From NCBI GenBank assembly GCA_000739535.1, contig DF820465.1:819159-883158 (forward strand): a stretch of 64,000 nucleotides of DNA, given 5' to 3'. Positions 8,900-18,240 of this stretch are shown here, piece by piece. The stretch is from Candidatus Vecturithrix granuli. Lineage in GTDB: Bacteria > Moduliflexota > Moduliflexia > Moduliflexales > Moduliflexaceae. Position 1 is the first letter of the stretch. Each line of letters begins with the position of its first letter. Below the pieces are notes generated by a model that saw only the letters and a list, made by a program, of their open reading frames with translations, was not told where the DNA came from and made no database searches. The position numbers were made by a program, and so were the translations under genes.

Positions 8900-10798
8900 G
8901 TGTGCGGGATTTGTGGAAAGCTGTATTTTAATCGCCAGAAACGAGTTGAGGCTGATCTTATTAATCGAATGTCCGAAACGCTCCGGCATCGTGGGCCAGA
9001 TGAAGACGGCGTGTACGTTGATGGGTCAGTCGGCTTAGGCCATCGTCGTTTGAGTATCATCGATCTTTCAACCGGACGGCAACCGATGAGCAACAGTCGC
9101 AAAGATATTTGGATTGTCTTTAACGGCGAAATTTATAATTTTCTCGAACTTCGGCAAGATCTGGAAAAACGGGGTTATACATTTACCACAACCTCTGACA
9201 CAGAAGTGATTCTTGCCCTGTATGAAGCCTATGGCACGGATTGCGTCAACTCTCTGCGTGGAATGTTTGCGTTTGCTATCTGGGATAAATCGCTTCAACG
9301 CCTATTTTTAGCGCGAGATCGACTGGGCAAAAAGCCCTTGTTTTACTCGGTCATCCACCAATCGCTTGTGTTTGCTTCTGAGATCAAAGCCTTGTTGCAA
9401 GATCCAACATTTCCAAGAGAGATGAGCATGTCCGCCATGTCTCATTACCTGACGTATCAATATATTCCGGCGCCGGAAACCATCTTCAAACACATTTATA
9501 AACTTCCGCCTGCGCATATTCTCGTATGCCAGCATGGGAAGATTACGCAACAGCGGTACTGGCGCCTCTCATATTTTCCAAAAGTTTCTCTTCCTGAACA
9601 GGAAATTGAAGAACGAGTCATCTCTCTTCTTGAGGAATCAGTCAAAATTCGGATGATCAGTGACGTCCCGATCGGCGCGTTTCTGAGCGGTGGAATCGAC
9701 TCCAGCCTGGTGGTTGCCTTGATGGCTCGATATAGTTCCCAGCCAGTGAACACGTTTTCGATCGGCTTCAAAGAAAAAGCATTTAATGAACTTCCGTACG
9801 CACGCCTGGTTGCGGAGCGTTACGGCACGAAACATCATGAGTTTATTGTGGAACCGAATGCCATTGAAATTCTTCCGAAACTTATCTGGCATTTCGATGA
9901 ACCCTTCGGCGATTCCTCGGCAATCCCCACCTATTATTTATCACAAATGACCGGCCGCCATGTAAAAGTTGCCTTGAACGGCGACGGAGGCGACGAATCC
10001 TTTGCTGGTTATCTCCGCTATTTAGGATACAAAGTTGTTGAGCTTTATCGCCATATCCCGTTACGAATCCGCCAATCACTCATTCCGTTTTTCATTCAAA
10101 CGTTTTCGGAGATCCTCAAATACAAATGGTGTACTCGCCCTTTGCGCCTGGCGCAATTCGTGAATGAGCTTTCTTTTGAGTCACGAGAGCTGCTTTATAC
10201 ACGAACATTAACGATTTTTCAGAATGAACCCAAACTTGCTTTGTTACACGACCATATCCGAGAACAGGTGCAATCGCTCAACTCATTAGAGTATATGCTT
10301 GAATATTTGAACAGTAACAACGTTGCACATTTTACGGATAAAATGCTCTATTCTGATATCATGACCTATTTACCAGGAGATTTACTGGTCAAGATGGATC
10401 GAATGACGATGGCTCATGCTTTAGAAGGGCGTTCCCCCTTTCTCGATCATAAACTGGTCGAATTTGTCGCGACGCTTCCGGCAGAATTGAAATTACAGAA
10501 GACCTGTCTGAAATTTCTCTTAAAAAAAATCGGGAAAACCTGGCTTCCCCGAAAAATCTTATCGCGAAAAAAACAAGGTTTTGGCGTCCCCATAGGTGAA
10601 TGGTTCAAATGCGAATTACGCGAGATGTTGTATGATACTTTTTCATCATCCTATCTTATTCAAGAAGGCATTTTAAAAAAAGAACCGATCGAACGTATTT
10701 TACATGAGCATCAAACCGGAAAAACAAGCCATTGGCATCGAATTTGGGTATTATTAAATCTCGAACTCTGGTACCGAATGTTTATTCGAAAGGTGTAA
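8900..10798 (+). CDS. asnB: Asparagine synthase (glutamine-hydrolysing)
   Basis: 632 residues from GTG 8900, preceded by AAGGAGAG. The start is fixed by MCGICG: Cys2 becomes the N-terminal nucleophile of the class II glutamine amidotransferase domain after Met removal. That domain (residues ~2-200) also shows RHRGPDEDG, GHRRLSIIDLS and FNGEIYNF. The synthetase domain has the pyrophosphatase loop AFLSGGIDSSLVVALMA (residues ~260-276). Length and order match bacterial AsnB. Homologues often occur in exopolysaccharide loci, where they may amidate sugar acids or peptides rather than serve asparagine supply; that is possible here but unproven. It is the last gene before a 352-base gap filled mainly by a structured inverted repeat. 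Confidence 0.93.
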   Translation: MCGICGKLYFNRQKRVEADLINRMSETLRHRGPDEDGVYVDGSVGLGHRRLSIIDLSTGRQPMSNSRKDIWIVFNGEIYNFLELRQDLEKRGYTFTTTSDTEVILALYEAYGTDCVNSLRGMFAFAIWDKSLQRLFLARDRLGKKPLFYSVIHQSLVFASEIKALLQDPTFPREMSMSAMSHYLTYQYIPAPETIFKHIYKLPPAHILVCQHGKITQQRYWRLSYFPKVSLPEQEIEERVISLLEESVKIRMISDVPIGAFLSGGIDSSLVVALMARYSSQPVNTFSIGFKEKAFNELPYARLVAERYGTKHHEFIVEPNAIEILPKLIWHFDEPFGDSSAIPTYYLSQMTGRHVKVALNGDGGDESFAGYLRYLGYKVVELYRHIPLRIRQSLIPFFIQTFSEILKYKWCTRPLRLAQFVNELSFESRELLYTRTLTIFQNEPKLALLHDHIREQVQSLNSLEYMLEYLNSNNVAHFTDKMLYSDIMTYLPGDLLVKMDRMTMAHALEGRSPFLDHKLVEFVATLPAELKLQKTCLKFLLKKIGKTWLPRKILSRKKQGFGVPIGEWFKCELREMLYDTFSSSYLIQEGILKKEPIERILHEHQTGKTSHWHRIWVLLNLELWYRMFIRKV

Positions 10799-10812
10799 AG
10801 CACACCTTCTTG

Positions 10813-11012
10813 AATTTTCGGTAGTGGTTAAATAGTAAGTGATGACGCATGCGTCACGATGTGGTCAGGAGTGCGACGAGGTCGTTGCAACGGCATCAGC
10901 GATGCCGCGCCTGTCAGGGCGTTGCCCTGAGGCGATGACCTCATTGCCCTCCTGTCTGTTGAGCAGTGTTCCGGGTCCCCATCACTTACAATTTAACCAC
11001 TACCGAATTTTC
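10813..11012. repeat. ~200-bp folded inverted repeat, copy 1 (MITE-like)
   Basis: This fills most of the 10799-11150 gap. The ends are imperfect inverted repeats of about 28 bases: TCGGTAGTGGTTAAAT...GTAAGTGATG at the left (to 10844) and its complement from 10980. Inside, a second pair of arms (GTCAGGAGTGCGACGAGGTC from 10864, and the complementary CGATGACCTCATTGCCCTCC around 10933) encloses two small perfect hairpins: CGGCATC-AGC-GATGCCG and CAGGGC-GTT-GCCCTG. The whole can fold into one long branched hairpin. A second diverged copy lies at 61321-61522. No transposase or useful ORF lies inside. 11013-11150 holds nothing I recognise. Confidence 0.85.
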
Positions 11013-11159
11013 AACGTTTTTTTTCGTGTTCATCAATTCATATCATGCCCGAAAGGCGTGACGATACGGAACAACAACCGGCAGCATGCACGCAATAGAA
11101 TTTCGCGCTCCTATTCTGGGACATAAATTTGTTGTACTTCGAAAATCTTTGTGATTTAC

Positions 11160-12326
11160 ATGAAAAATAAGAAAATTCTTTTGGTCTTCTTAACCGGAAG
11201 CCTCTTCATGTCTTGGGTGCTCGCAGAAATTCTGCTGAGAATTCTGGGGTTTTCATATCCGTCATTCTATCACTACAACGATTTTATAGGGGTTCGGCAT
11301 TCTCCTCAGACCGAAGGATGGTTTCGGAAAGAAGGCGAGGCATACATAACAATCAATAGTGACGGGTTGCGTGATGAGGAGCATCGCAAGCAAAAACCAC
11401 CAGATACATTACGCATTGCTATCCTGGGCGATTCCTATGCCGAAGCGTTTCAGGTCCCTTTACAAAACACCTTCTGGAAAGTGATGGAGCGCAACTTAGC
11501 AACATGCCATGCTTTTGAAAAGAAGAACATAGAAGTGATTAACTTTGGCGTTTCCGGCTATGGCACTGCTCAGGAATACTTGACGTTACATCATTATGCC
11601 TGGAAATACTCCCCTGATATCATCATCCTGGCGTTCCTGACAGGCAATGATATTCGCAATAATTCAAAAGCGCTTGAACCTGCCCCTCATTTCATTCCAT
11701 TTTTTCGGTTAGACAATGGAAAGCTGATTCTGGACAATTCTTTTGCGACAAATCCAGAATATAGAAAAAAAACTAGTTGGCTTTGGTCATTGCGCAGAAC
11801 AGTTTACAGGTACTCCAGATTGTATCAGCTCATCAGCAAAACAAAAGATCTCTATTTATTCCCTCCTATTGATCCTCTTGCTCAACTAGCGGGTGAAGAA
11901 CAAGGTCTGGATGACCTTATTTATATCGAACCGCGCACCCCTGAATGGCAAGAAGCCTGGGAAATTACAGAGCAATTGCTTCTCAAAATCTACCAGGAAG
12001 TAAAACTGCACAATGCCAGATTAGTAGTGGCAACCTTGTCAAGCGGCATTCAAGTCCATCCGGATCCGGAAGTTCGGCAGCGTTATATGCATGCGAAACA
12101 GATCACAGATTTGTTTTATCCTGATACCAGAATCAAAACCTTTGCAGAACAAGCAGGAATTGAAATTCTCACGCTTGCTCCGATGTTTCAGGACTATGCT
12201 GAAAAACACCAGATATACTTGCATGGATTTGACAATACGATGTTGGGCTTTGGGCATTGGAATGCTCATGGACACCGTATAGCCGGAGAGAAACTGGCCG
12301 AATACCTTTGTCAGAACTCCCAATAA
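11160..12326 (+). CDS. SGNH/GDSL-type hydrolase, membrane-anchored
   Basis: 388 residues from ATG 11160 (an in-frame GTG at 11151 is less likely). A single N-terminal hydrophobic segment, KKILLVFLTGSLFMSWVLA, acts as signal anchor. Block I is ILGDSYAEAFQVP (Ser nucleophile, residues ~95-105), Gly and Asn blocks appear as NFGVSGYGTAQEYL and FLTGNDIRNN, and the C-terminal GFGHWNAHGHRIAG supplies the catalytic His. The family removes or transfers acyl groups, and in polysaccharide loci such proteins (AlgX/AlgJ-like) act on O-acetyl groups of the glycan in the periplasm. That role is inferred from context. Confidence 0.8.
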   Translation: MKNKKILLVFLTGSLFMSWVLAEILLRILGFSYPSFYHYNDFIGVRHSPQTEGWFRKEGEAYITINSDGLRDEEHRKQKPPDTLRIAILGDSYAEAFQVPLQNTFWKVMERNLATCHAFEKKNIEVINFGVSGYGTAQEYLTLHHYAWKYSPDIIILAFLTGNDIRNNSKALEPAPHFIPFFRLDNGKLILDNSFATNPEYRKKTSWLWSLRRTVYRYSRLYQLISKTKDLYLFPPIDPLAQLAGEEQGLDDLIYIEPRTPEWQEAWEITEQLLLKIYQEVKLHNARLVVATLSSGIQVHPDPEVRQRYMHAKQITDLFYPDTRIKTFAEQAGIEILTLAPMFQDYAEKHQIYLHGFDNTMLGFGHWNAHGHRIAGEKLAEYLCQNSQ

Positions 12327-12329
12327 TGG

Positions 12330-13499
12330 ATGGTTTTTCTCTTTATGACCAGACAACGCATTCTTGAATTTGTCACTTATGCCGGCATTGGCGGAACCCA
12401 GCAAATGCTGCTTGAAGCGCTGCGTTATGCCTCCCATGCCAACCATGCCAAATATCAATATACAGTGTGTGTGCTGTTGCAGCGTGATGTGCTCAATGAA
12501 GAACTCTCACACTTGAACATCGAGAATTTCTGTTTGAATATGCAAGGGTATTGGGATGTAAGCGTCTGGTGGAAATTGTATCGTTTTGTCAAAAACAGGC
12601 AATTTGACTTGATACGTACGTATGGACTGAAAGCCGATCTGATCGGCCGAATCGTCGGGAAATGCGCAGGCATTCCGGTGAATATTACGAGCGTGCGCAG
12701 CACTGACCCCTGGAGAAAGTGGTATCATGTTTTCTTAGATCGCCTGACATCCCGTTTGACCGATTTGTATCTTTCAAACTCAGAAGCAGGGCGTATGGCG
12801 ATCCATGGCCGGGAACGTATTCCGCTTGCAAAAATTCGGACTATTTCGAATGGCATCGATCTTGAAAAATATACGCCTTACCATGCCCATATTCCTGAAA
12901 TCTCTGCCCGGTATAGAGAAGATTTTCAGATTTCCCCAACAACGCCAGTTCTCGGAATTGTCGCCAATTTAGGAACAATGAAAGGTCACGCAACAATACT
13001 TGAAGCGTTTCCTCTTATGCGGCAGGCGTTTCCGGATTTGAAGTGTGTATTTGTCGGGCGCGATGATTTGAATGGCACCCTTCAGCGTGATGTGTGTGAA
13101 CGCAAACTTGAGCAGAATATCATTTGTACCGGAATACGTCGAGATATTCCGGAATTGATAGCTATGCTGGATGTTTTTCTGCTCCCCTCTCTTTGGGAAG
13201 GTTTTCCGATGGCGCTGCTTGAAGCCATGGCCATGAAAAGGCCGATTGTCGCGTCATCTGTGGGAGGGATTCCGGAAATGATCGAATCCGGCAAAACAGG
13301 ATTGCTCATTCCCCCTCAAAATCCTGAAGCATTGGCCCGGGCCGTGCTTTTTTTGTTAAAACATCCGGAAAAAGCTGCTGAAATGGGAAATGCTGCATAT
13401 CAGCGGATTCAACGTGATTTTTACCTTCAAACCCAGGTTGCCAGAACTGAAGATATCTATGAACATCTCATCAGACACAAAAAACAGGGAACAACATGA
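12330..13499 (+). CDS. Glycosyltransferase family 4 (GT-B)
   Basis: 389 residues from ATG 12330; ATG 12345 is an alternative, and neither has a clear Shine-Dalgarno. ILEFVTYAGIGGTQQMLLEAL is the GT4 acceptor loop. The donor half shows VLGIVANLGTMKGHATILEAF and the E-x7-E motif SLWEGFPMALLEAMAMK (residues ~290-306), then IVASSVGGIPEMIESGKTG. It belongs to the same subfamily as the pair at 4976/6165 but is more diverged. The stop overlaps the next start (ATGA, 13496-13499). Confidence 0.92.
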   Translation: MVFLFMTRQRILEFVTYAGIGGTQQMLLEALRYASHANHAKYQYTVCVLLQRDVLNEELSHLNIENFCLNMQGYWDVSVWWKLYRFVKNRQFDLIRTYGLKADLIGRIVGKCAGIPVNITSVRSTDPWRKWYHVFLDRLTSRLTDLYLSNSEAGRMAIHGRERIPLAKIRTISNGIDLEKYTPYHAHIPEISARYREDFQISPTTPVLGIVANLGTMKGHATILEAFPLMRQAFPDLKCVFVGRDDLNGTLQRDVCERKLEQNIICTGIRRDIPELIAMLDVFLLPSLWEGFPMALLEAMAMKRPIVASSVGGIPEMIESGKTGLLIPPQNPEALARAVLFLLKHPEKAAEMGNAAYQRIQRDFYLQTQVARTEDIYEHLIRHKKQGTT

Positions 13500-15388
13500 A
13501 AAAAATCGTGATTCTCGTTCTATTCCATTTCCTCTTTGTTTCAGGGGAAACCCCTGCTGATGTTTCACCCATCCCTCGTCAAATCCGTGCGGCTTTTTCG
13601 GGCATTGTTTCTGCAAAAGAGGCTGAAGATCAATGTCAAACATTGCAGAAGTTCGGTTTGAACACGATTCTTCTTGCTCATGGGCAATATTCATTAGACC
13701 GCGAATTATTGACGGAATGGGCAAAAATCGCCCATTCGCCCCAGATTCATCTGCTGCCCGTCTTGAATTTTGCAGGACAGCATGAGATTGAGCAATTGCA
13801 AGGGCAATATCGCCCTTATGTTGACCGCTATGGAAATTTACTCGCCTCTACGCCATGCCCGCTTGATGCCAATTATTGGAATCTGGCTGTTGGCCGCCGA
13901 TTTCTTGAGGGAGCTTCTCTGGCAAAGTCAACGCCTCTCGCCGGGCTATTATTCGATACCGAGATGTATGGGGCCGACATCTCTCTCTATCGTGACGGCT
14001 GTTTCTGCGAGCATTGCTGGCAGGCCTTCTGCTCATTTACCTCTCATGATTGTAAAAATATCCCGCCAGAAAACCGGTATGATTATCTTGTCCACCATAA
14101 TCTTTTGCAGCAGCATAGCGATATTCAGCAGAAGCGTCTTCAAAACCTGCTTGCTGCTCTTGAACACCAGATTCATGCGATTCATCCCTCTTTGTCTCTC
14201 GGGTTTTTGGGATTTCTGGATAATTGGTTTTATCATGGCCTTATTCAAGGTTTAGGCACTATGAGTTCGCCGGTCTTAGTATTTTCGGAAACCTGGTATG
14301 TTCGGGGATTCACCCCTGAGATGTTCCAGGAAAAAAAGTCCGTTCTCGGCAAGCCATCCCCAGAAATCGCGCGCTATATTCCCGGATTATGGTTAGGTCG
14401 CTTTTTCGCCAAAGACCTTGCATCCCAACTGTATGCCCTGGCCGCCAATTCCGATGGGTATTGGATTTTTACCGCCGACAGTTTATGGGATTCATCTGAA
14501 ATGCTGCCATCTTACGCCTCCTTACATGAGGATCGCCAACAATATTGGGAGGCTCTCAAAAAGGTTAATGATGAATTACAGCAAGGAACGCAAAATTCTG
14601 ACTCTTCCCATACCAATTTCCCCACTGTTTATACTGCATCATTTTATGATACGAATCAGTCTGCTTTGATGACCTCTTCATCATTAAAAATTTTTTTTCA
14701 TGATGCCCTGGAGCAGCAATCATGGGATCATGCAAACTTTTCACAACTTACGAAAGCTCTTTATCGAGGTACAACTCTTTTCCATTGCCTGAAACTACAA
14801 GGAAGACCCGCCTCTCCTGAAATTTCTTTTTCTCTTATTCCTGTTGATGGTTATCAAGACCCGTTATCGTATAAAATTTTTGACGGGCATGGTGCAATGA
14901 TTCTGGACGGAAACATCATACAGCCACATTCGTCAAAAAATATCTCGCTTCCTGACGATGTTTCCGGTCTGGTATCTATTCTGGTCGAAACCGGGGCCAA
15001 TGCGAGCCAAACCATTTTTTCCGATCTTGCCTGCGTTGCCGAGGCTTCAAGTTCTTTTCCGCTACGCCTTCTTAACACACCTTACACCTTGAAGGGGTAT
15101 CGCGCTCAGGGACAATCAGCACTCAAACTCAAACTCTATTGCTCCGGAAAGCAATCCACATCGCTGATGTTTCAAATACAAAATCATTCGGAAACCCACA
15201 CAATGACTGACAGGGAATTTGCTGAATTTTATATTTCCCTCCCTTCGGAATCAGAATTGCCAGGCTCGGATTTCTGGAAACTTACTATACACCCTCGCGC
15301 ATCACAATCGTATGATATTTTCCAATTTCATATACACAATGAAGAATTTCCGTATGTGTTCATTGAACCTGAAAGAGCGCGTGATTAA
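13496..15388 (+). CDS. Secreted glycosidase-like protein of unknown family
   Basis: 630 residues with an N-terminal signal peptide (KKIVILVLFHFLFVSGETPA). Residues ~25-300 look like a TIM barrel of the type seen in glycoside hydrolases: repeated strand-helix units, a D/E-rich strand end LAGLLFDTEMYGADIS (acidic pair, possible catalytic centre), then the cysteine motif GCFCEHCWQAF that occurs near the catalytic site in several beta-galactosidase-like and DUF4434-like barrels. The C-terminal ~250 residues appear beta-rich. It is coupled by ATGA to the glycosyltransferase upstream. A hydrolase in an export locus may trim or release chains, but substrate and activity cannot be stated from sequence. 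Confidence 0.55.
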   Translation: MKKIVILVLFHFLFVSGETPADVSPIPRQIRAAFSGIVSAKEAEDQCQTLQKFGLNTILLAHGQYSLDRELLTEWAKIAHSPQIHLLPVLNFAGQHEIEQLQGQYRPYVDRYGNLLASTPCPLDANYWNLAVGRRFLEGASLAKSTPLAGLLFDTEMYGADISLYRDGCFCEHCWQAFCSFTSHDCKNIPPENRYDYLVHHNLLQQHSDIQQKRLQNLLAALEHQIHAIHPSLSLGFLGFLDNWFYHGLIQGLGTMSSPVLVFSETWYVRGFTPEMFQEKKSVLGKPSPEIARYIPGLWLGRFFAKDLASQLYALAANSDGYWIFTADSLWDSSEMLPSYASLHEDRQQYWEALKKVNDELQQGTQNSDSSHTNFPTVYTASFYDTNQSALMTSSSLKIFFHDALEQQSWDHANFSQLTKALYRGTTLFHCLKLQGRPASPEISFSLIPVDGYQDPLSYKIFDGHGAMILDGNIIQPHSSKNISLPDDVSGLVSILVETGANASQTIFSDLACVAEASSSFPLRLLNTPYTLKGYRAQGQSALKLKLYCSGKQSTSLMFQIQNHSETHTMTDREFAEFYISLPSESELPGSDFWKLTIHPRASQSYDIFQFHIHNEEFPYVFIEPERARD

Positions 15389-15402
15389 AAAAGGGGAGCA
15401 TT

Positions 15403-16518
15403 ATGAAAATAGTTCTGTGTGCGAATACATCCTGGTTTATTTATAATTTCTGTAAATCTCTGTGTTTAGCTATAAAACAGAAGGGGCATGAAGTGTATGT
15501 TTTGTCGCCGTTCGATCAATACACTGCCAGACTTCAGCAATTAGGGCTGCAATGGTTTCACATCAACCTACACCAGACCAGCAAAAATCCCCTCAAAGAG
15601 ATCTATTCTCTGTCTGAGTTGCTCTATTTTATAATAAAAATTCGTCCGACTTTTATCCTCACATTTACCATTAAATGCAACATGTATGCAGGGTTATTGG
15701 CAAGAATCTTTCCTGTCCGTCAGATCGCGACCATTGCCGGTCTGGGGGGGGTATTCCAAAAAAAAGGCTATTTTGTCAAATTTATTTGCTGGCTATATAC
15801 GCGAGCATTTAAACACTCACCAAAAATCTTTTTTCAGAATGAGGAAGATCTGACCTTTTTTCTGCAACACAGGATTGTTTCTGCAAAACAAAGTGAAAAA
15901 ATTCCGGGATTGGGAGTAAATTTACTCCGATTTACTCCTGATTTTTCTGAAAGATATCATAAAAAAAGAGTTTTTTTAATGTTCGGAAGAATCTTAGTTT
16001 CAAAAGGTTATGATTTGTTTTTACAGGCAGCATCCAGGATTCATGCTGATCCATCCATGCTTGCAGAATTTTGGATTCTTGGTATCCGCGATTCCACAAG
16101 AAAGGACTCTGAAGAACTTTTTCAAAAAATATTGGCCTATCATAAGCGACGCATTATTACCTACCTTCCTGCGACAGAAGATGTGGTTCCGATTATTCAT
16201 CAGGCAGATGTCGTGGTCTTGCCGACCGAATACAATGAAGGGGTTCCGGCAAGTCTTCTTGAAGCGATGGCCTGTGGCAAGCCGATTATTACCACAAACT
16301 GGAAAGGATGTCAGGAAACGGTAGATGAAGAGGTCAATGGCTTTCTGATAGAAAAAGGAGATGTAGAATCGCTACTGAAGGCAATCAAGCGGTGTATTCA
16401 GGCTGACAATACGATTTTACGCCAGATGGGGGAATGGAGCCGCAAAAAAGTTGAACAACAATTTGATGAACAGAGGGTTATTGCCAAATATCTTTCACAG
16501 ATTTATCCTCAGTCTTAA
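15403..16518 (+). CDS. Glycosyltransferase family 4, PglA/CapM-like
   Basis: 371 residues. It opens IVLCANTSWFIYNFCKSL and continues HEVYVLSPFD, LTFTIKCNMYAGLLAR and TIAGLGGVFQKKG, the signature layout of the PglA/WbpL-partner type GT4 enzymes that add N-acetylhexosamines to undecaprenyl-linked sugars. The donor-binding motif is PTEYNEGVPASLLEAMACGK (residues ~277-296). It is preceded by AAAGGGGAGC. It ends the polysaccharide locus: its TAA overlaps the stop codon of the convergent sulfatase gene by four bases (TTAA at 16515-16518), leaving no room for an ordinary terminator. Confidence 0.9.
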   Translation: MKIVLCANTSWFIYNFCKSLCLAIKQKGHEVYVLSPFDQYTARLQQLGLQWFHINLHQTSKNPLKEIYSLSELLYFIIKIRPTFILTFTIKCNMYAGLLARIFPVRQIATIAGLGGVFQKKGYFVKFICWLYTRAFKHSPKIFFQNEEDLTFFLQHRIVSAKQSEKIPGLGVNLLRFTPDFSERYHKKRVFLMFGRILVSKGYDLFLQAASRIHADPSMLAEFWILGIRDSTRKDSEELFQKILAYHKRRIITYLPATEDVVPIIHQADVVVLPTEYNEGVPASLLEAMACGKPIITTNWKGCQETVDEEVNGFLIEKGDVESLLKAIKRCIQADNTILRQMGEWSRKKVEQQFDEQRVIAKYLSQIYPQS

Positions 16519-18230
16519 TTCAAAGTGGTATTGGGTACAATTGGAAAAAAACGTTCAACATCATAAGGTAAAAGTTCGATAACGTGGGAAAGATTCCATA
16601 TTCCCCCATAAAGATACGAGAGAGGTTGTTGTTTGACTTTGGTTGAAAATAGGGAATGATACCCATTATTCACAAAATTCTGATCTCCGGTTATCAATGA
16701 AATAATTGTCGGATAGAGATGGTGATGTGAAGTAATGATTCCCTCTGGCTTACCGAGAGATGGCTGAAGAAATTTTACCCATTCATGATCGGAATAGATA
16801 AAAAGAGGAACGATCGCTTGTTCGATTTCCGATTTACAGTGGGTATAGGTTTGTCCCTGTTCTTGCAAACTTTGTCCATGATCAGAAGTCCAGATAATCG
16901 TCGTATTGGTAAAATCCCTGGAAAATAGAGTTCGAGCAAATTCATCAACCGTAAAGGATAAGGCATTTTTATAGCTATTGATCGTTTTTTCTTTGCTGCT
17001 CCCATACCCTTCATTGACCTCTAACCTGGGGAGATGTCGAGAAAATTGGGCGACTGTTCTTGGATACGACGATTCATAATGAAAATGTGCGCCTTGCTTC
17101 ACCAATACAATAAATTGTCCGACCGGTTTTTCCAAAAAGTTTTGCAGCGTTTCGGCTGCCCGTTGATCTACAAAATGATGGGTTCCGGGAATGTCATCTG
17201 CCCGTAAAAGATGGTCGACGTATCGGAGATCCTCTTTTCTGATGACAATATTCGGGAAATTACTCCCAGGAGCATCTAAAATTGTTGTCTCATAACCAGA
17301 ACGTTTAGCATACTGAAATAATGTCGGGCGACGTTGAGTTTGCCGCGTCACATCCGGTATTTCGGTTGTTCCGGTGAGAATCAAAGATTTTGTAGGAAAT
17401 GAACAGGTTGAAGCGGCAATTGATAATCCCAAATTATAAAATTGAGGATTCGCCTCAAGCTCTTTGAGAAATGGGGTCGTCGCCAGACGAGAATTATTAT
17501 TCGAAAGGTAATCATATCGCACCGACTCATCAATAATCAACACAATATGATGGTTGGGGATCTGAGAAGAAAAGTTTTCTGATAACGCCTGCCGTTGTAT
17601 TCCATAGAATTCACGATATTCTTTCACTGTAAATATCGCTGTTCGAATACTATTCGATATTGGTTCAACCGGAAAGTCATGCAATTTGAAATAGAGGTAA
17701 TTCCACAGGTAATAATTTGAACTTACTGAACCAATAACGCAGACAGTTAATAATCCCCAGGGGCATAAGGAATATTTTTTCTGTGTTTTCCGGTAGATCA
17801 CCCCTATGCCCGAGACAATTCCTAAAGCTGTAAAAAAATAGGTAAGCGTTGTTGAAGAACAATAACTTTTTATTGCGCCATACACAGCATGGATGTCAGA
17901 ATTTAAAACTACCTGCACATAAGAGGTTTCCAAAAAATCATGTGTCACACTATACCATAACAAATTACTCGTCAGCATTCCCGCAAGTATTATAAGAACA
18001 AGATAGATTCCGATTCCGGGAAGTTTCCTGACAACAAAAAGCAAGCTCGCCGTTATCAGGATGACCAATCCATACACACCGATAATTTTGATCCAGCCGC
18101 TTCCATAAAAAAGATGCGTAATCTTATCAAGATATAAAGAGGTTCTTAAAAAAAAATCCCCTAACATCAATAAAAAAACGATCAACGCATCTACAAAAAG
18201 AAATTCAGATATAAACCGGAAACGTATCAT
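16515..18230 (-). CDS. Membrane-anchored sulfatase-fold phosphotransferase (phosphoethanolamine transferase-like)
   Basis: 571 residues. Five N-terminal membrane segments (residues ~10-180) precede a periplasmic alkaline-phosphatase-superfamily domain. Metal and nucleophile sites are visible: IIDESVRYDYL (~233-242), ASTCSFPT with Thr275 as likely nucleophile, and the SDHGQS metal motif near residue 457. The layout matches EptA/CptA/OpgE-type enzymes that move phosphoethanolamine from phospholipid to lipid A, core sugars or glucans. LTA-synthase-like or sulfatase activity is the main alternative. It lies 10 bases downstream of the BatD-like gene and is probably cotranscribed with it. Confidence 0.82.
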   Translation of the reverse strand: MIRFRFISEFLFVDALIVFLLMLGDFFLRTSLYLDKITHLFYGSGWIKIIGVYGLVILITASLLFVVRKLPGIGIYLVLIILAGMLTSNLLWYSVTHDFLETSYVQVVLNSDIHAVYGAIKSYCSSTTLTYFFTALGIVSGIGVIYRKTQKKYSLCPWGLLTVCVIGSVSSNYYLWNYLYFKLHDFPVEPISNSIRTAIFTVKEYREFYGIQRQALSENFSSQIPNHHIVLIIDESVRYDYLSNNNSRLATTPFLKELEANPQFYNLGLSIAASTCSFPTKSLILTGTTEIPDVTRQTQRRPTLFQYAKRSGYETTILDAPGSNFPNIVIRKEDLRYVDHLLRADDIPGTHHFVDQRAAETLQNFLEKPVGQFIVLVKQGAHFHYESSYPRTVAQFSRHLPRLEVNEGYGSSKEKTINSYKNALSFTVDEFARTLFSRDFTNTTIIWTSDHGQSLQEQGQTYTHCKSEIEQAIVPLFIYSDHEWVKFLQPSLGKPEGIITSHHHLYPTIISLITGDQNFVNNGYHSLFSTKVKQQPLSYLYGGIWNLSHVIELLPYDVERFFPIVPNTTLN

Positions 18231-18240
18231 TGGAAGAGAG

